Source: Psychroflexus salarius
Lineage (GTDB): Bacteria > Bacteroidota > Bacteroidia > Flavobacteriales > Flavobacteriaceae
Reading direction: 5' to 3'
DNA length: 64,000 nt
Assembly (NCBI RefSeq): GCF_900129035.1
Contig: NZ_FQTW01000003.1
Coordinates: forward strand, 62,001-126,000
Position 1 is the stretch's first letter; every line of letters starts with the position of its first letter. The translations under genes were made by a program, and so were the position numbers. Shown piece after piece: positions 40,164 to 48,301 of the stretch. Under the pieces are notes generated by a model, which saw only the letters and a program-made list of their open reading frames with translations, ran no database searches and was not told the origin of the DNA.

Positions 40164-41654
40164 TCACTTAAATTGTTCTAAGCTTTCGGCAATTTTACGG
40201 TCGTTAGATAATCGCGGGACTTTATTTTGACCGCCTAATTTGCCAATACTTTCCATATGTTTGGCAAAACTATGCTTAGGTAAGCTTGTTATTTTTAGGC
40301 ATTGTAGCATTTGTCCTGATCGTAAATCTTTATAATACGAGTTTTGCTGTTGTAATGCTTGGTCTATTGCTTTAGCTAATTGGCTCAAGTCTTTAGGTTT
40401 GTTATTAAATTCAATAAACCATTCGTGGTAAGGTAAACCTTCTTTCGGATTGATTTGCGGAGCAACTGTAAATTCTGAAATTTCAATCGGAAATTGCTCC
40501 GAGGCGATTTGAAGTGATTCTTCTACCTCTTTTGCTATGACATGTTCACCAAAGGCTGATGTAAAGTGTTTTATACGACCTGAAACTACTAGCCGATACG
40601 GATTTTTGTTAACGAACATAACCGTATCGCCTAAATTATAGCGCCATAATCCTGCATTGGTTGAAATAATCATAACGTAATTAACGTTGACTTCAACCGT
40701 AGCTATTGTGTAAACTTGAGGGTTTTCATCATAAAATTCTTCTACTTTAATAAATTCATAAAATATACCCGAATTCAATTGAAGTAACATTCCTTTTTCT
40801 GTTTGTGAATCTTGAAATGCAAAAAAACCTTCAGAAGCCGGATACAGTTCTATGCTAGCTATTTTACGACCGATTAACTGTTCGAATTTTGAGCGGTAAG
40901 GTTCGTAATTAACACCGCCATAAATAAAAAGTTCAAGATTTTTATAAAGTTTACCGATAGGTTGCCCTGAGATTTCTACAAGTTTTTCAAAATAGGTTTG
41001 TACCCAAGATGGAATACCGCTAAAAACCGTCATATCTTCTGAAATAGTTTCATTTACAACGGCATTGAGTTTAGTTTCCCAATCATCTATGCAATTGGTT
41101 TCCCAGCTTGGTAATCTGTTTTTTTGGAGGTAATTAGGTACAAAATGGGCTACAATTCCAGATAAACGTCCCAATTTTATACCATTTTTTTCTTCGAGTT
41201 TAGGGTTGCCTTGTAAAAAAATCATTTTGCCATCTACAAATTTTGAGCGACCCGTTTCTGCAATATAGCATAAAATGGCATTCCGTGCCGCATTGATATG
41301 TGTTGGCATAGACGCTTTGGTTAAAGGAATGTATTTGGCGCCACTTGTAGTACCAGAAGTTTTGGCAAAATATAGTGGCTTTCCTGGCCATAAAATATTT
41401 GGTACACCTTCAACCACTTGATCTATATAAGGTTTTAAAGCTTCATAATCACGAATCGGTACGTTTTTTCTAAAAGCTTCTGGAGTAGAAATCGTTTCAA
41501 AATGATGGTCTTTTCCAAATTGAGTTTCACTAGCCGAAGCGATTAAAGTTTCAAAAACGCGCTGTTGTGTTTCAACGGGTTTTGAAGACCAATTTGCCAT
41601 TTTCTTGGTAATATGTTTGGCAAATAATTTAGCTGCAATTGATTTTATAGACAT
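40164..41654 (-). CDS. GH3-like acyl-acid amido synthetase family protein
   Basis: A 496-residue adenylating-enzyme-type protein of the GH3 (auxin-responsive) family. The ATP-binding signature FAKTSGTTSGAKYIPLT is at about residues 105–121. It is followed by VFSGIPSWVQTYF, ELYPASEGFFAFQ, WRYNLGDTVMFV and GRIKHFTSAFGEHVI. Plant members join amino acids to hormones. Bacterial ones are common in Bacteroidota and have no established role. It lies 31 bases before DUF6909 and 3 bases after the M23 peptidase, on the same strand, so it may belong to the same transcript. Confidence 0.88.
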   Translation of the reverse strand: MSIKSIAAKLFAKHITKKMANWSSKPVETQQRVFETLIASASETQFGKDHHFETISTPEAFRKNVPIRDYEALKPYIDQVVEGVPNILWPGKPLYFAKTSGTTSGAKYIPLTKASMPTHINAARNAILCYIAETGRSKFVDGKMIFLQGNPKLEEKNGIKLGRLSGIVAHFVPNYLQKNRLPSWETNCIDDWETKLNAVVNETISEDMTVFSGIPSWVQTYFEKLVEISGQPIGKLYKNLELFIYGGVNYEPYRSKFEQLIGRKIASIELYPASEGFFAFQDSQTEKGMLLQLNSGIFYEFIKVEEFYDENPQVYTIATVEVNVNYVMIISTNAGLWRYNLGDTVMFVNKNPYRLVVSGRIKHFTSAFGEHVIAKEVEESLQIASEQFPIEISEFTVAPQINPKEGLPYHEWFIEFNNKPKDLSQLAKAIDQALQQQNSYYKDLRSGQMLQCLKITSLPKHSFAKHMESIGKLGGQNKVPRLSNDRKIAESLEQFK

Positions 41655-41657
41655 AGA

Positions 41658-42530
41658 TTATTCTTCAAACGTTATATAATCTTGCGGATTAACTGGGTAA
41701 CCGTCAACCCAAAGCTCAAAATGAAGATGTGGCCCAGTTGAGAGCTCACCAGTGTTTCCTGTAATGGCGATTACTTCACCACTTTTTACTAAATCGCCTT
41801 GGGTTTTGAGCAATTCGGCATTGTGCTTATAAACTGAAATTAATCCAAAACTATGCTCAATTATAATCACATAACCGGTTGAAGCAGTCCACTCAGAAAA
41901 AATAACTGTACCGTCGGCGACTGTTTTTACTGGCTTGTCTTTTACGGTGACTATATCAACGGCATAATGCTTGATTTTTGCATTATAAGTTTCACTTATA
42001 CGGCCTGTTACCGGCGGAAATAAGGATAAGTTAGTCTTTTGAACGGCTTGCTCTAATAAATTAAATTTATCATTATTTTCAACCTTTTCCCGCAAGTCAT
42101 TTTCAGCTGGTGTTGGCTGTAATTCTTCAGTATTTATGTTAGAGATTTGAGTTTTATAAGTACTATCTTCATTAAATTCTTCAACGGGAATTTTACCAGA
42201 TAAAATAGCTCTAATAGATTGGTAATAGTGGTTATTGATGGCAACTTGGTTTTCAAGCGAATCTACCTTTAAACTTAGTCTTGTAGCCTTTTGCTTTAAA
42301 GCTGAAGATGAATAGCCTGGAATGTATTCTTTAATAGGTGTAAAAGCTATTAAAACGCTTGTGCCCACAATTAATAAAATACTAAAAATAACGCTTAAGC
42401 TAATGACGTTTAAGCGAGATAATTTAAAGGCAACGCGCTCTTCAAAGGTGTCTTCATTTAAAATAACAAGCCGATACTTGTGAAGCAGCTTTTCAGAAAG
42501 TTTCTTTTTGTCTTTTTTAGGCTTGGTCAT
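41658..42530 (-). CDS. M23 family (LytM) metallopeptidase
   Basis: A 290-residue membrane-anchored peptidase: a cytoplasmic basic head (MTKPKKDKKKLSEKLLHKYR), one membrane helix (VISLSVIFSILLIVGTSVLI), a coiled-coil-like stretch (LKQKATRLSLKVDSLENQV) and a C-terminal LytM domain. The zinc ligands are visible as H and D of HYAVDIV and the HLHFEL motif, preceded by ITGNTGELSTGPH. It probably cuts or remodels peptidoglycan cross-links in the periplasm. It opens the minus-strand run that continues with the GH3 and DUF6909 genes and is divergent from tatA. Confidence 0.9.
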   Translation of the reverse strand: MTKPKKDKKKLSEKLLHKYRLVILNEDTFEERVAFKLSRLNVISLSVIFSILLIVGTSVLIAFTPIKEYIPGYSSSALKQKATRLSLKVDSLENQVAINNHYYQSIRAILSGKIPVEEFNEDSTYKTQISNINTEELQPTPAENDLREKVENNDKFNLLEQAVQKTNLSLFPPVTGRISETYNAKIKHYAVDIVTVKDKPVKTVADGTVIFSEWTASTGYVIIIEHSFGLISVYKHNAELLKTQGDLVKSGEVIAITGNTGELSTGPHLHFELWVDGYPVNPQDYITFEE

Positions 42531-42596
42531 GTAACACTTGTCAATCTTACAAAGATATAATAAAGTTAATTTCTGATTGTTTTTATACTCTAAACC

Positions 42597-42625
42597 TTTG
42601 TTTTGTTTTTTTATTGCTAATTTTG
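42597..42625 (+). promoter_or_regulatory. Promoter of tatA
   Basis: TTTG at 42597–42600, a 17-base spacer and TAATTTTG at 42618–42625 match the Bacteroidota consensus; the tatA ATG is 24 bases downstream. Confidence 0.55.
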
Positions 42626-42648
42626 CAATGCAATTTTAAGCTAATTAT

Positions 42649-42849
42649 ATGTTACAAGTAATTTACGGAATGATAGGTTGGCCTCAAATCGTTTTGATAG
42701 CAGTTGTGATTTTATTGCTATTTGGAGGCCGTAAAATACCAGAATTAATGCGTGGTTTAGGTAGTGGAATTAAGGAATTTAAAGACGCTTCTAAAGATGA
42801 AGATGGCGAAGGTAAAGCTAATGGTAATGACGAAAAATCATTAAAATAA
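42649..42849 (+). CDS. tatA: Twin-arginine translocase subunit TatA/E
   Basis: A 66-residue protein with one N-terminal membrane helix ([20 protein letters not shown]), the [14 protein letters not shown] hinge and amphipathic helix, and an acidic tail ([13 protein letters not shown]). It forms the pore of the twin-arginine translocase, which exports folded proteins. No tatC or tatB is next to it. It is a single-gene unit with its own promoter and a terminator that overlaps the end of the convergent lpxH gene. Confidence 0.93.
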   Translation: MLQVIYGMIGWPQIVLIAVVILLLFGGRKIPELMRGLGSGIKEFKDASKDEDGEGKANGNDEKSLK

Positions 42850-42872
42850 CAACTTTTCATTTTTAATATCAG

Positions 42873-42900
42873 CCTGAGTTTTTAACTCAGGTTTTTTTTT
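42873..42900 (+). terminator. Terminator of tatA overlapping the lpxH stop
   Basis: An 8-bp perfect stem (CCTGAGTT with its complement, three-T loop) followed by nine T. The stop codon of lpxH on the minus strand (42887–42889) lies in its right arm, and the T tract encodes part of the C-terminus (QKK). Confidence 0.85.
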
Positions 42901-43651
42901 GCCAATTCTTTAAATTTAATTGGTGGCCATCAAACTTAGCATAGGTAAAATGCGAAATCCAATCGCCTAAATTTAAATAAGTTGACTTTTCATTGAGTTG
43001 AATTTCCATCGGTAAATGCCGGTGACCAAACACAAAGTAATCATAATGCTCAGATTCAAGTTTACGTTTAGCATATTGTGCAAGCCATTCATTTTCTTCA
43101 CCTAAAAACTTAGCATCTTCATCGCCCGAAATTAATTTATTTTTAACCGATAAGTGTTTAGCTAATCTCACGCCTAAATCGGGATGTAGCCAGCGGAATA
43201 GAAATTTAGAAAAAGGGTTGGTAAAGACTTTTTTCATACGCTTGTAGCCTTTGTCACCTGGACCAAGACCATCGCCATGACCAATTAAAAATTTAGTGTT
43301 GTTTAGTTCAAAAACTTGCGGTTTATGAAACGTATGAATACCTAATTCATCTTCAAAATAAGCGTCCATCCATAAGTCGTGATTACCAACAAAAAAATAA
43401 ATAGGAATACCACAGTCTGCAATTTCAGATAATTTTCCTAAAACTCTCACAAAACCTTTAGGCACAACTTGTTTATACTCAAACCAAAAATCGAAAAGGT
43501 CTCCAAGTAAAAAAATAGCCGCAGCATCTGTTTTAATTTCATCTAAAAATTCAACAAAAATTTTTTCACGCTTCAAACTTTCAGCTGAAGTCGGCGCTCC
43601 TAAATGCTGATCTGAAGCAAAATAAACCTGTTGACCTGGTGGTATTTTCAT
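42887..43651 (-). CDS. lpxH: UDP-2,3-diacylglucosamine diphosphatase (LpxH-type)
   Basis: A 254-residue calcineurin-like metallophosphoesterase. The metal-binding motifs are DQH (residues 14–16), GDLFDFW, GNHD, GHGDGLG and FGHRHLP. It hydrolyses UDP-2,3-diacylglucosamine to lipid X in lipid A synthesis, at the inner membrane. A basic/aromatic insertion (YKRMKKVFTNPFSKFLFRWL) forms the lipid-facing cap. It is divergent from the broken GIN-domain gene, 45–96 bases apart depending on that gene's start. Confidence 0.9.
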   Translation of the reverse strand: MKIPPGQQVYFASDQHLGAPTSAESLKREKIFVEFLDEIKTDAAAIFLLGDLFDFWFEYKQVVPKGFVRVLGKLSEIADCGIPIYFFVGNHDLWMDAYFEDELGIHTFHKPQVFELNNTKFLIGHGDGLGPGDKGYKRMKKVFTNPFSKFLFRWLHPDLGVRLAKHLSVKNKLISGDEDAKFLGEENEWLAQYAKRKLESEHYDYFVFGHRHLPMEIQLNEKSTYLNLGDWISHFTYAKFDGHQLNLKNWQKKT

Positions 43652-43747
43652 AAAGACTTAAAACGCCAAATATACTAAAGCTTTTTTAACAGCAAATTGA
43701 ATATGTCACTGCAAAAAACAAATTACTTTTACCAAAAAAGTAAAAAT

Positions 43748-44436
43748 ATGATTTTTAAAATAAGTACAGCCATGTTGATTCTGTTTACATTAACTGGCGT
43801 AGCTCAAACCAAAACCTATAAAATTGAAGAAGATTTTAATCGTATTAAAATTACCAATAAAATTAATGCTGAAATCATTCCTGGCGCCAAAGAAACTAAA
43901 GTTATAGTTGAAGGTTACGGTAGTGAAGATTTAAAGTGGAATGTAAAGCAAGGTGAATTAAAGCTAAGTTTACCTTTAGATGAGCTTTTTTCAGAAAGCG
44001 ATACCAAAGTGAAGTTATATGTTAACTCATTTATGGCACTAACCTTAAACAATGGTGCTGAGGTTGAAGTTACCGAAAACTAACCCAGAAGCATCTAGAG
44101 ATTGATCTTTCTGAAGCTAGCTTTCTCAGCGCAGAATTAGATGTTAAAGACTTAAGGGTTAAAAGTGTAACAGGTGCTACTGTTCAATTAAGCGGTGAAA
44201 CCAAGCACTATTATTGTACCGTTAAAACTGGTGGAATTGCAAACACTAAGCATTTAATTAGCAGTAATGCTGATGTAAAAGTAAGTTATGGTGGTAGCAT
44301 TCGTGCAAATGCTACCAAAAGTATTCGAGCTGCTGTTACCGCTGGTGGAACGATTTATATTTATGGTAAGCCTTCAAAAATTAACCAAAAAACAAAATTA
44401 GGCGGTGAAATAAAACGGATGTCTAAACTAGACTAA
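43748..44436 (+). pseudogene. Exported GIN-domain (DUF2807) protein, frameshifted
   Basis: From the ATG at 43748 the frame encodes a signal peptide (MIFKISTAMLILFTLTGVAQ) and a beta-helix-type sequence that stops at 44083 after VEVTEN. One base added to the short A run just before (around 44076–44080) continues the protein as KLTQKHLEIDLSEAS, then LRVKSVTGATVQLSG and on to KRMSKLD with a stop at 44436, about 230 residues. The joined sequence is a typical head-GIN adhesin-like protein. The end overlaps the convergent DUF6427 gene by 14 bases. Mutation or sequencing error cannot be told apart here. An ATG at 43697 is an alternative start without a signal peptide. Confidence 0.8.
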
Positions 44437-45340
44437 ATTGAAAAATGCCCAAACCAATCATCAACCATAAAAACAATTCTTTGTAAATAAGCTTTAAGCC
44501 TTTAATTTGAAGAATATTGCCTGTTAAAAAAGCTAAGCCTAAACTTATAAACATAAAATTAATCGGCTTAAAATTAGCACTAAACAAACTGTAAATAGTG
44601 TAAAGAATAAGTGAAATAAGCAGTAAACTCAAATTGCGTTGTTGATTAAGCTTTAAAGGTCTATAAATAGGCGACATAAAAATAACTAGAACTATACCTA
44701 AAACAATAAGCACATAAAGATTTATAAGTTGCGGCAAATCATGTCTCAAATCAATTTTAAAATCGAAGTTTGGTAAAAGGTTCAAGTAATTTGGCGCAGT
44801 ATCTTCAAAAACTAAAGCGGTTGCTAAATGAAGAATTAAGCCACATGCAAAGCCTAAAAAACCAAGTAAAAAATATTTAAAATGATGTCCTGCATAAAAA
44901 ACAGCCGCAACCAAAATTAAGAGTAATAGTAACCAATGGGTTGGATTGCACAATACAGCCCAAAAAACCCAAAAACCAGCATCAAAAAGTTTTTTAGAAA
45001 TATCAATTTGAGATTTTAAACTTAATAAACGTCTTAAAGCTAAAAGAATAAAAAGTAAACCTAATATTTCAATAGGTGATTTAAAAATCACTTGATTTAC
45101 ATTGCAAAGCACACAAAACATTAATAGACTGTATGAATGTTGATCTTGAAATTTATTTTTCTTTACAATAAAATCGATTAAAAACGCACAACTTAAAATG
45201 GCAATTCCGCCTAAAAAACTATTTAAGAAAGTAAGTTCTGAAAGGTGAAAAACAGCATACATACCATAACTTAAACCTAAGTAAGCTAAAAGAAAAACAA
45301 GTTGAATAGGTTTTGATTGTGAAAAAAATCTTGTTAGCAT
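44423..45340 (-). CDS. DUF6427-type multi-pass membrane protein
   Basis: A 305-residue, strongly hydrophobic inner-membrane protein with about nine to ten helices (for example LVFLLAYLGLSYGMYAVFHL, PTHWLLLLLILVAAVFYAGH, LYVLIVLGIVLVIFMSPIY). The N-terminus MLTRFFSQSKPIQ fits DUF6427, a flavobacterial family that lies near purD in related genomes. No catalytic signature is visible; the general look resembles lipid-linked sugar transferases or polymerases, but this is only an impression. It is divergent from the DUF6341 gene, whose promoter lies inside its 5' end. Confidence 0.72.
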   Translation of the reverse strand: MLTRFFSQSKPIQLVFLLAYLGLSYGMYAVFHLSELTFLNSFLGGIAILSCAFLIDFIVKKNKFQDQHSYSLLMFCVLCNVNQVIFKSPIEILGLLFILLALRRLLSLKSQIDISKKLFDAGFWVFWAVLCNPTHWLLLLLILVAAVFYAGHHFKYFLLGFLGFACGLILHLATALVFEDTAPNYLNLLPNFDFKIDLRHDLPQLINLYVLIVLGIVLVIFMSPIYRPLKLNQQRNLSLLLISLILYTIYSLFSANFKPINFMFISLGLAFLTGNILQIKGLKLIYKELFLWLMIGLGIFQFSLV

Positions 45341-45360
45341 GCTTCAATTTATTACTTTTG
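45331..45360 (+). promoter_or_regulatory. Promoter of the DUF6341 gene
   Basis: TTG at 45331–45333, a 19-base spacer and TACTTTTG at 45353–45360. The ATG follows 25 bases later. The element overlaps the first codons of the divergent DUF6427 gene. Confidence 0.5.
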
Positions 45361-45384
45361 CAGTGTAATTTAATTTATTTAGTC

Positions 45385-45633
45385 ATGAAAGATTTAATGT
45401 TAGCTATACAATCATTATTTGAAGATGTTTTATTTCTACCTTTAGATGCATTACGCACATTACAAGATTCATCTTGGTGGGCTGCTAACGGTTTAAATTG
45501 GTTATTCATGTTAATTGTATTTGTAGCTTTTGTTTACTGGATGAAGCAACTTAAAACCTTTAACGATAATAATGAAGAAAATCGCGATCCAAAAGCACAT
45601 TCATTTTTAGGTAAAGATGCTGACTTAAGCTAA
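45385..45633 (+). CDS. DUF6341-type small membrane protein
   Basis: An 82-residue protein from the ATG at 45385 (MKDLMLAIQSLFEDVLFLPL); an ATG 24 codons upstream would start before the -7 box. It has an amphipathic head (DALRTLQDSSWWAANGLNW), one membrane helix (WLFMLIVFVAFVYWMKQL) and a polar tail (DNNEENRDPKAHSFLGKDAD). This fits DUF6341, short flavobacterial proteins near purD. The function is unknown. It is convergent with purD, overlapping its end by 9 bases. Confidence 0.75.
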   Translation: MKDLMLAIQSLFEDVLFLPLDALRTLQDSSWWAANGLNWLFMLIVFVAFVYWMKQLKTFNDNNEENRDPKAHSFLGKDADLS

Positions 45634-46905
45634 GTCTTTTCCTATATCAGTTCGATAATATTTATTTTTAAATGAAATTTTATCAATGCTGTTGTAAGCT
45701 TTATTCAACGCATTTTTAAAATTTAAATCAAACGCAGTAACGGCAATTACACGACCTCCATTGGTTAATGTTTTGCCGTTTTTTTGTGTTGTACCTGCAT
45801 GACAAATAAAAACATCTTGATCGTTGATTGTTTCTAATCCCAAAATTTCTTCGCCTTTATTGTAAGCTTCAGGATAACCTCCTGAAACTAACATCACAGT
45901 TGTAGCACTTTGCTCATCAATATTTAAATGAAGTGAATTGATTTGTGAAGTGGCAGTTTTAGTTAATGCATCAACTAAATCTGTTTTTATACGTGGTAAC
46001 ACAACTTCAGTTTCTGGGTCACCCATTCTTACGTTGTATTCAATTACATAAGGTTCATCTTCAACCTTCATCAAACCTATAAACACAAAGCCTTTATAAT
46101 CAATTTCCTCTTTTGCTAAACCATTAATCGTTGGTTTTATAATTTTGTCTTCAACTTTTTTCATGAATACTTCATCAGCAAACGGAACTGGAGAAACAGC
46201 TCCCATTCCACCAGTATTCAAACCTGTGTCACCTTCACCTATACGTTTGTAATCTTTCGCATTAGGTAAAATGGCATAATCTTTCCCATCGGTAAGCACA
46301 AAAACACTAAGTTCGATACCGTCAAGAAATTCTTCAATAACGACTTGTTGCGAAGCAGAGCCAAATTTTTGGTTGGTAAGCATGTTTGAAAGTTCTTGCT
46401 TGGCTTCTTCAAGATTATTAAGAATTAAAACGCCTTTACCGCCAGCTAATCCATCAGCTTTTAATACATAAGGTGGTTTTAAAGATTCTAAAAATGCAAA
46501 GCCTTGCGCTAATGTTTCTGGTGTAAAGCTTTGGTAGGCTGCCGTTGGAATACCATGAGATTTCATGAATTCTTTAGCGCGCTTTTTACTACCTTCAAGT
46601 TCAGCACCTTTTTTTGAAGGACCAATAATCATTAAGTCTTTATAGTTAGGTTTGGCATTAAAATAATCAGTAATACCATCAACTAATGGCGCTTCAGGAC
46701 CAACAACAAGCATTTTTATATTGTTGCGTTTAATGATATCGGCAATCGCCTCAAAATTACTCAAATCAACTTCCACATTAGTGGCAATTTGCTGCGTACC
46801 TGCATTACCAGGCGCAACAAAAATCTGGTTAGATTGCGGACTTAAATGTAATTGATGTGCTATTGTATGCTCGCGACCACCACTTCCTAAAACTAAGATA
46901 TTCAT
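45625..46905 (-). CDS. purD: Phosphoribosylamine–glycine ligase
   Basis: A 426-residue ATP-grasp enzyme. It has the N-terminal domain start MNILVLGSGGREHTIAHQL, the ATP-grasp loop YVLKADGLAGGKGVLIL, EEFLDGIELSVFVLTDG, GLNTGGMGAVSPVP and EYNVRMGDPETEVVLPR. It makes glycinamide ribonucleotide in purine synthesis. The leader (76 bases to the divergent CapK-like gene) is too short for a purine riboswitch plus promoter. A second purine gene, purF, lies at the far end of the polysaccharide locus. Confidence 0.97.
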   Translation of the reverse strand: MNILVLGSGGREHTIAHQLHLSPQSNQIFVAPGNAGTQQIATNVEVDLSNFEAIADIIKRNNIKMLVVGPEAPLVDGITDYFNAKPNYKDLMIIGPSKKGAELEGSKKRAKEFMKSHGIPTAAYQSFTPETLAQGFAFLESLKPPYVLKADGLAGGKGVLILNNLEEAKQELSNMLTNQKFGSASQQVVIEEFLDGIELSVFVLTDGKDYAILPNAKDYKRIGEGDTGLNTGGMGAVSPVPFADEVFMKKVEDKIIKPTINGLAKEEIDYKGFVFIGLMKVEDEPYVIEYNVRMGDPETEVVLPRIKTDLVDALTKTATSQINSLHLNIDEQSATTVMLVSGGYPEAYNKGEEILGLETINDQDVFICHAGTTQKNGKTLTNGGRVIAVTAFDLNFKNALNKAYNSIDKISFKNKYYRTDIGKDLA

Positions 46906-46981
46906 GATTAAACGACTTAAGGTTATGGCATCAAAAATAATTGTTTGTAAATTGCTACCCTAATCAATTTTAAGAAAATAC

Positions 46982-48301
46982 GTGAATCGGTTTGAACGCG
47001 TTTTAAGTTGGCAAGGTTTTCCTATTTCAGCGGCCAAAACAAAGCTTGAGCAAATTAAAATAGCTTTAAAATCTAATGCTCAAGACTATACAGAAACTTC
47101 AAAATGGAGTATTTTTAATTATCATAAATCTCATAATTCTCACTACCGTCAGTTACTAAATAATCAACCCATTTCTTGTTGGGAAGATATTCCTATCATG
47201 ACAAAGCAAGACTTACAAGTTAGTCTTGAGCAACGATTAAGTAAAGATTTTTCGGCTAAATCGGTTTATGTTAATAAAACCTCAGGTTCAAGCGGTCACC
47301 CTTTTATTTTTGCAAAAGATAAAGCAGCACACGCCTTAACATGGGCACATATTATTAGTTTGTATCAACAGCATGACATTGACATGAGTCAATCTTATGA
47401 AGCCAGATTTTATGGTATTCCAAAAGATTTTATAAGTAACAAAAAAGAACGCCTTAAAGATGTCTTTGCACATCGATTTCGCTTTGATATTTTTGATTTA
47501 TCTGATGATAAGCTTGAAGATTTTTTAAAGGAATTTAAACGAAAACCATTTGAGTTAATTAATGGTTACACAAGCTCTATTGTTATGTTTGCCAAATTTT
47601 TACAATCAAAACAAATTAGTTTAAAAGCGGTTTGCCCTAGTTTAAAAGCTTGCATCACGACGAGTGAAATGTTATTTGACTCTGACCGAAAATTATTAGA
47701 AGACGTTTTGGGTGTAACAATTATAAATGAATATGGCGCAAGCGAACTCGATGTAATTGCTTTTGAAAATACTGAAGGTGAATGGCAAATTAACAACAAA
47801 ACCCTGTTGGTTGAAGTTGTAGATGATCACCATAAGGTGCTGCCAAATGGTGAAGAAGGCCATCTAGTGGTAACAAGCTTGTATAATAAAGCGCATCCTT
47901 TTATCCGTTATAAAATTGGGGATGTTGGTGTTATTAGTAAAAAGAGTACAGCTGAACATCAAATTTTGAAAAAGTTAACAGGACGCACAAATCAGTTTGC
48001 TATTTTACCTAGCGGAAAACGTATTCCAGCCCTAAGTTTTTATTATGTTACCAAATCGGTTATCGAAGACTCTGGCGATGTAAAAGAAATTAAAGTTATT
48101 CAAGAAACTGAAGCCGAATTTAAAATTGAATATGTTTCTGAAAATGAATTAACTGATCGTCAAAAAAGTAAAATTACCAAAGCTATTGAAACTTATTTAG
48201 AACCTAATTTAAAGGTTAGTTTTAAAAAATTCACGACCTTAGAGCGCTCTAAAAGCGGAAAGCTAAAACAATTTATATCTAAACTTAACCAACATGCTTA
48301 A
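46982..48301 (+). CDS. Phenylacetate–CoA ligase/CapK-like adenylating enzyme
   Basis: A 439-residue protein starting at GTG (MNRFERVLSWQGFPISAAK). It belongs to the AMP-binding CapK/PaaK-like group: YVNKTSGSSGHPFIFAKDK is the phosphate-binding loop, followed by LINGYTSSIVMFAKFL, INEYGASELDVIAFE and GRTNQFAILPSGKRI. Homologues occur in many capsule and O-antigen loci; their substrate is unknown. It overlaps the epimerase gene by 8 bases, and that one overlaps the next glycosyltransferase by 11, so the three form one operon. Activation of an acid for decoration of the glycan is inference. Confidence 0.85.
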   Translation: MNRFERVLSWQGFPISAAKTKLEQIKIALKSNAQDYTETSKWSIFNYHKSHNSHYRQLLNNQPISCWEDIPIMTKQDLQVSLEQRLSKDFSAKSVYVNKTSGSSGHPFIFAKDKAAHALTWAHIISLYQQHDIDMSQSYEARFYGIPKDFISNKKERLKDVFAHRFRFDIFDLSDDKLEDFLKEFKRKPFELINGYTSSIVMFAKFLQSKQISLKAVCPSLKACITTSEMLFDSDRKLLEDVLGVTIINEYGASELDVIAFENTEGEWQINNKTLLVEVVDDHHKVLPNGEEGHLVVTSLYNKAHPFIRYKIGDVGVISKKSTAEHQILKKLTGRTNQFAILPSGKRIPALSFYYVTKSVIEDSGDVKEIKVIQETEAEFKIEYVSENELTDRQKSKITKAIETYLEPNLKVSFKKFTTLERSKSGKLKQFISKLNQHA

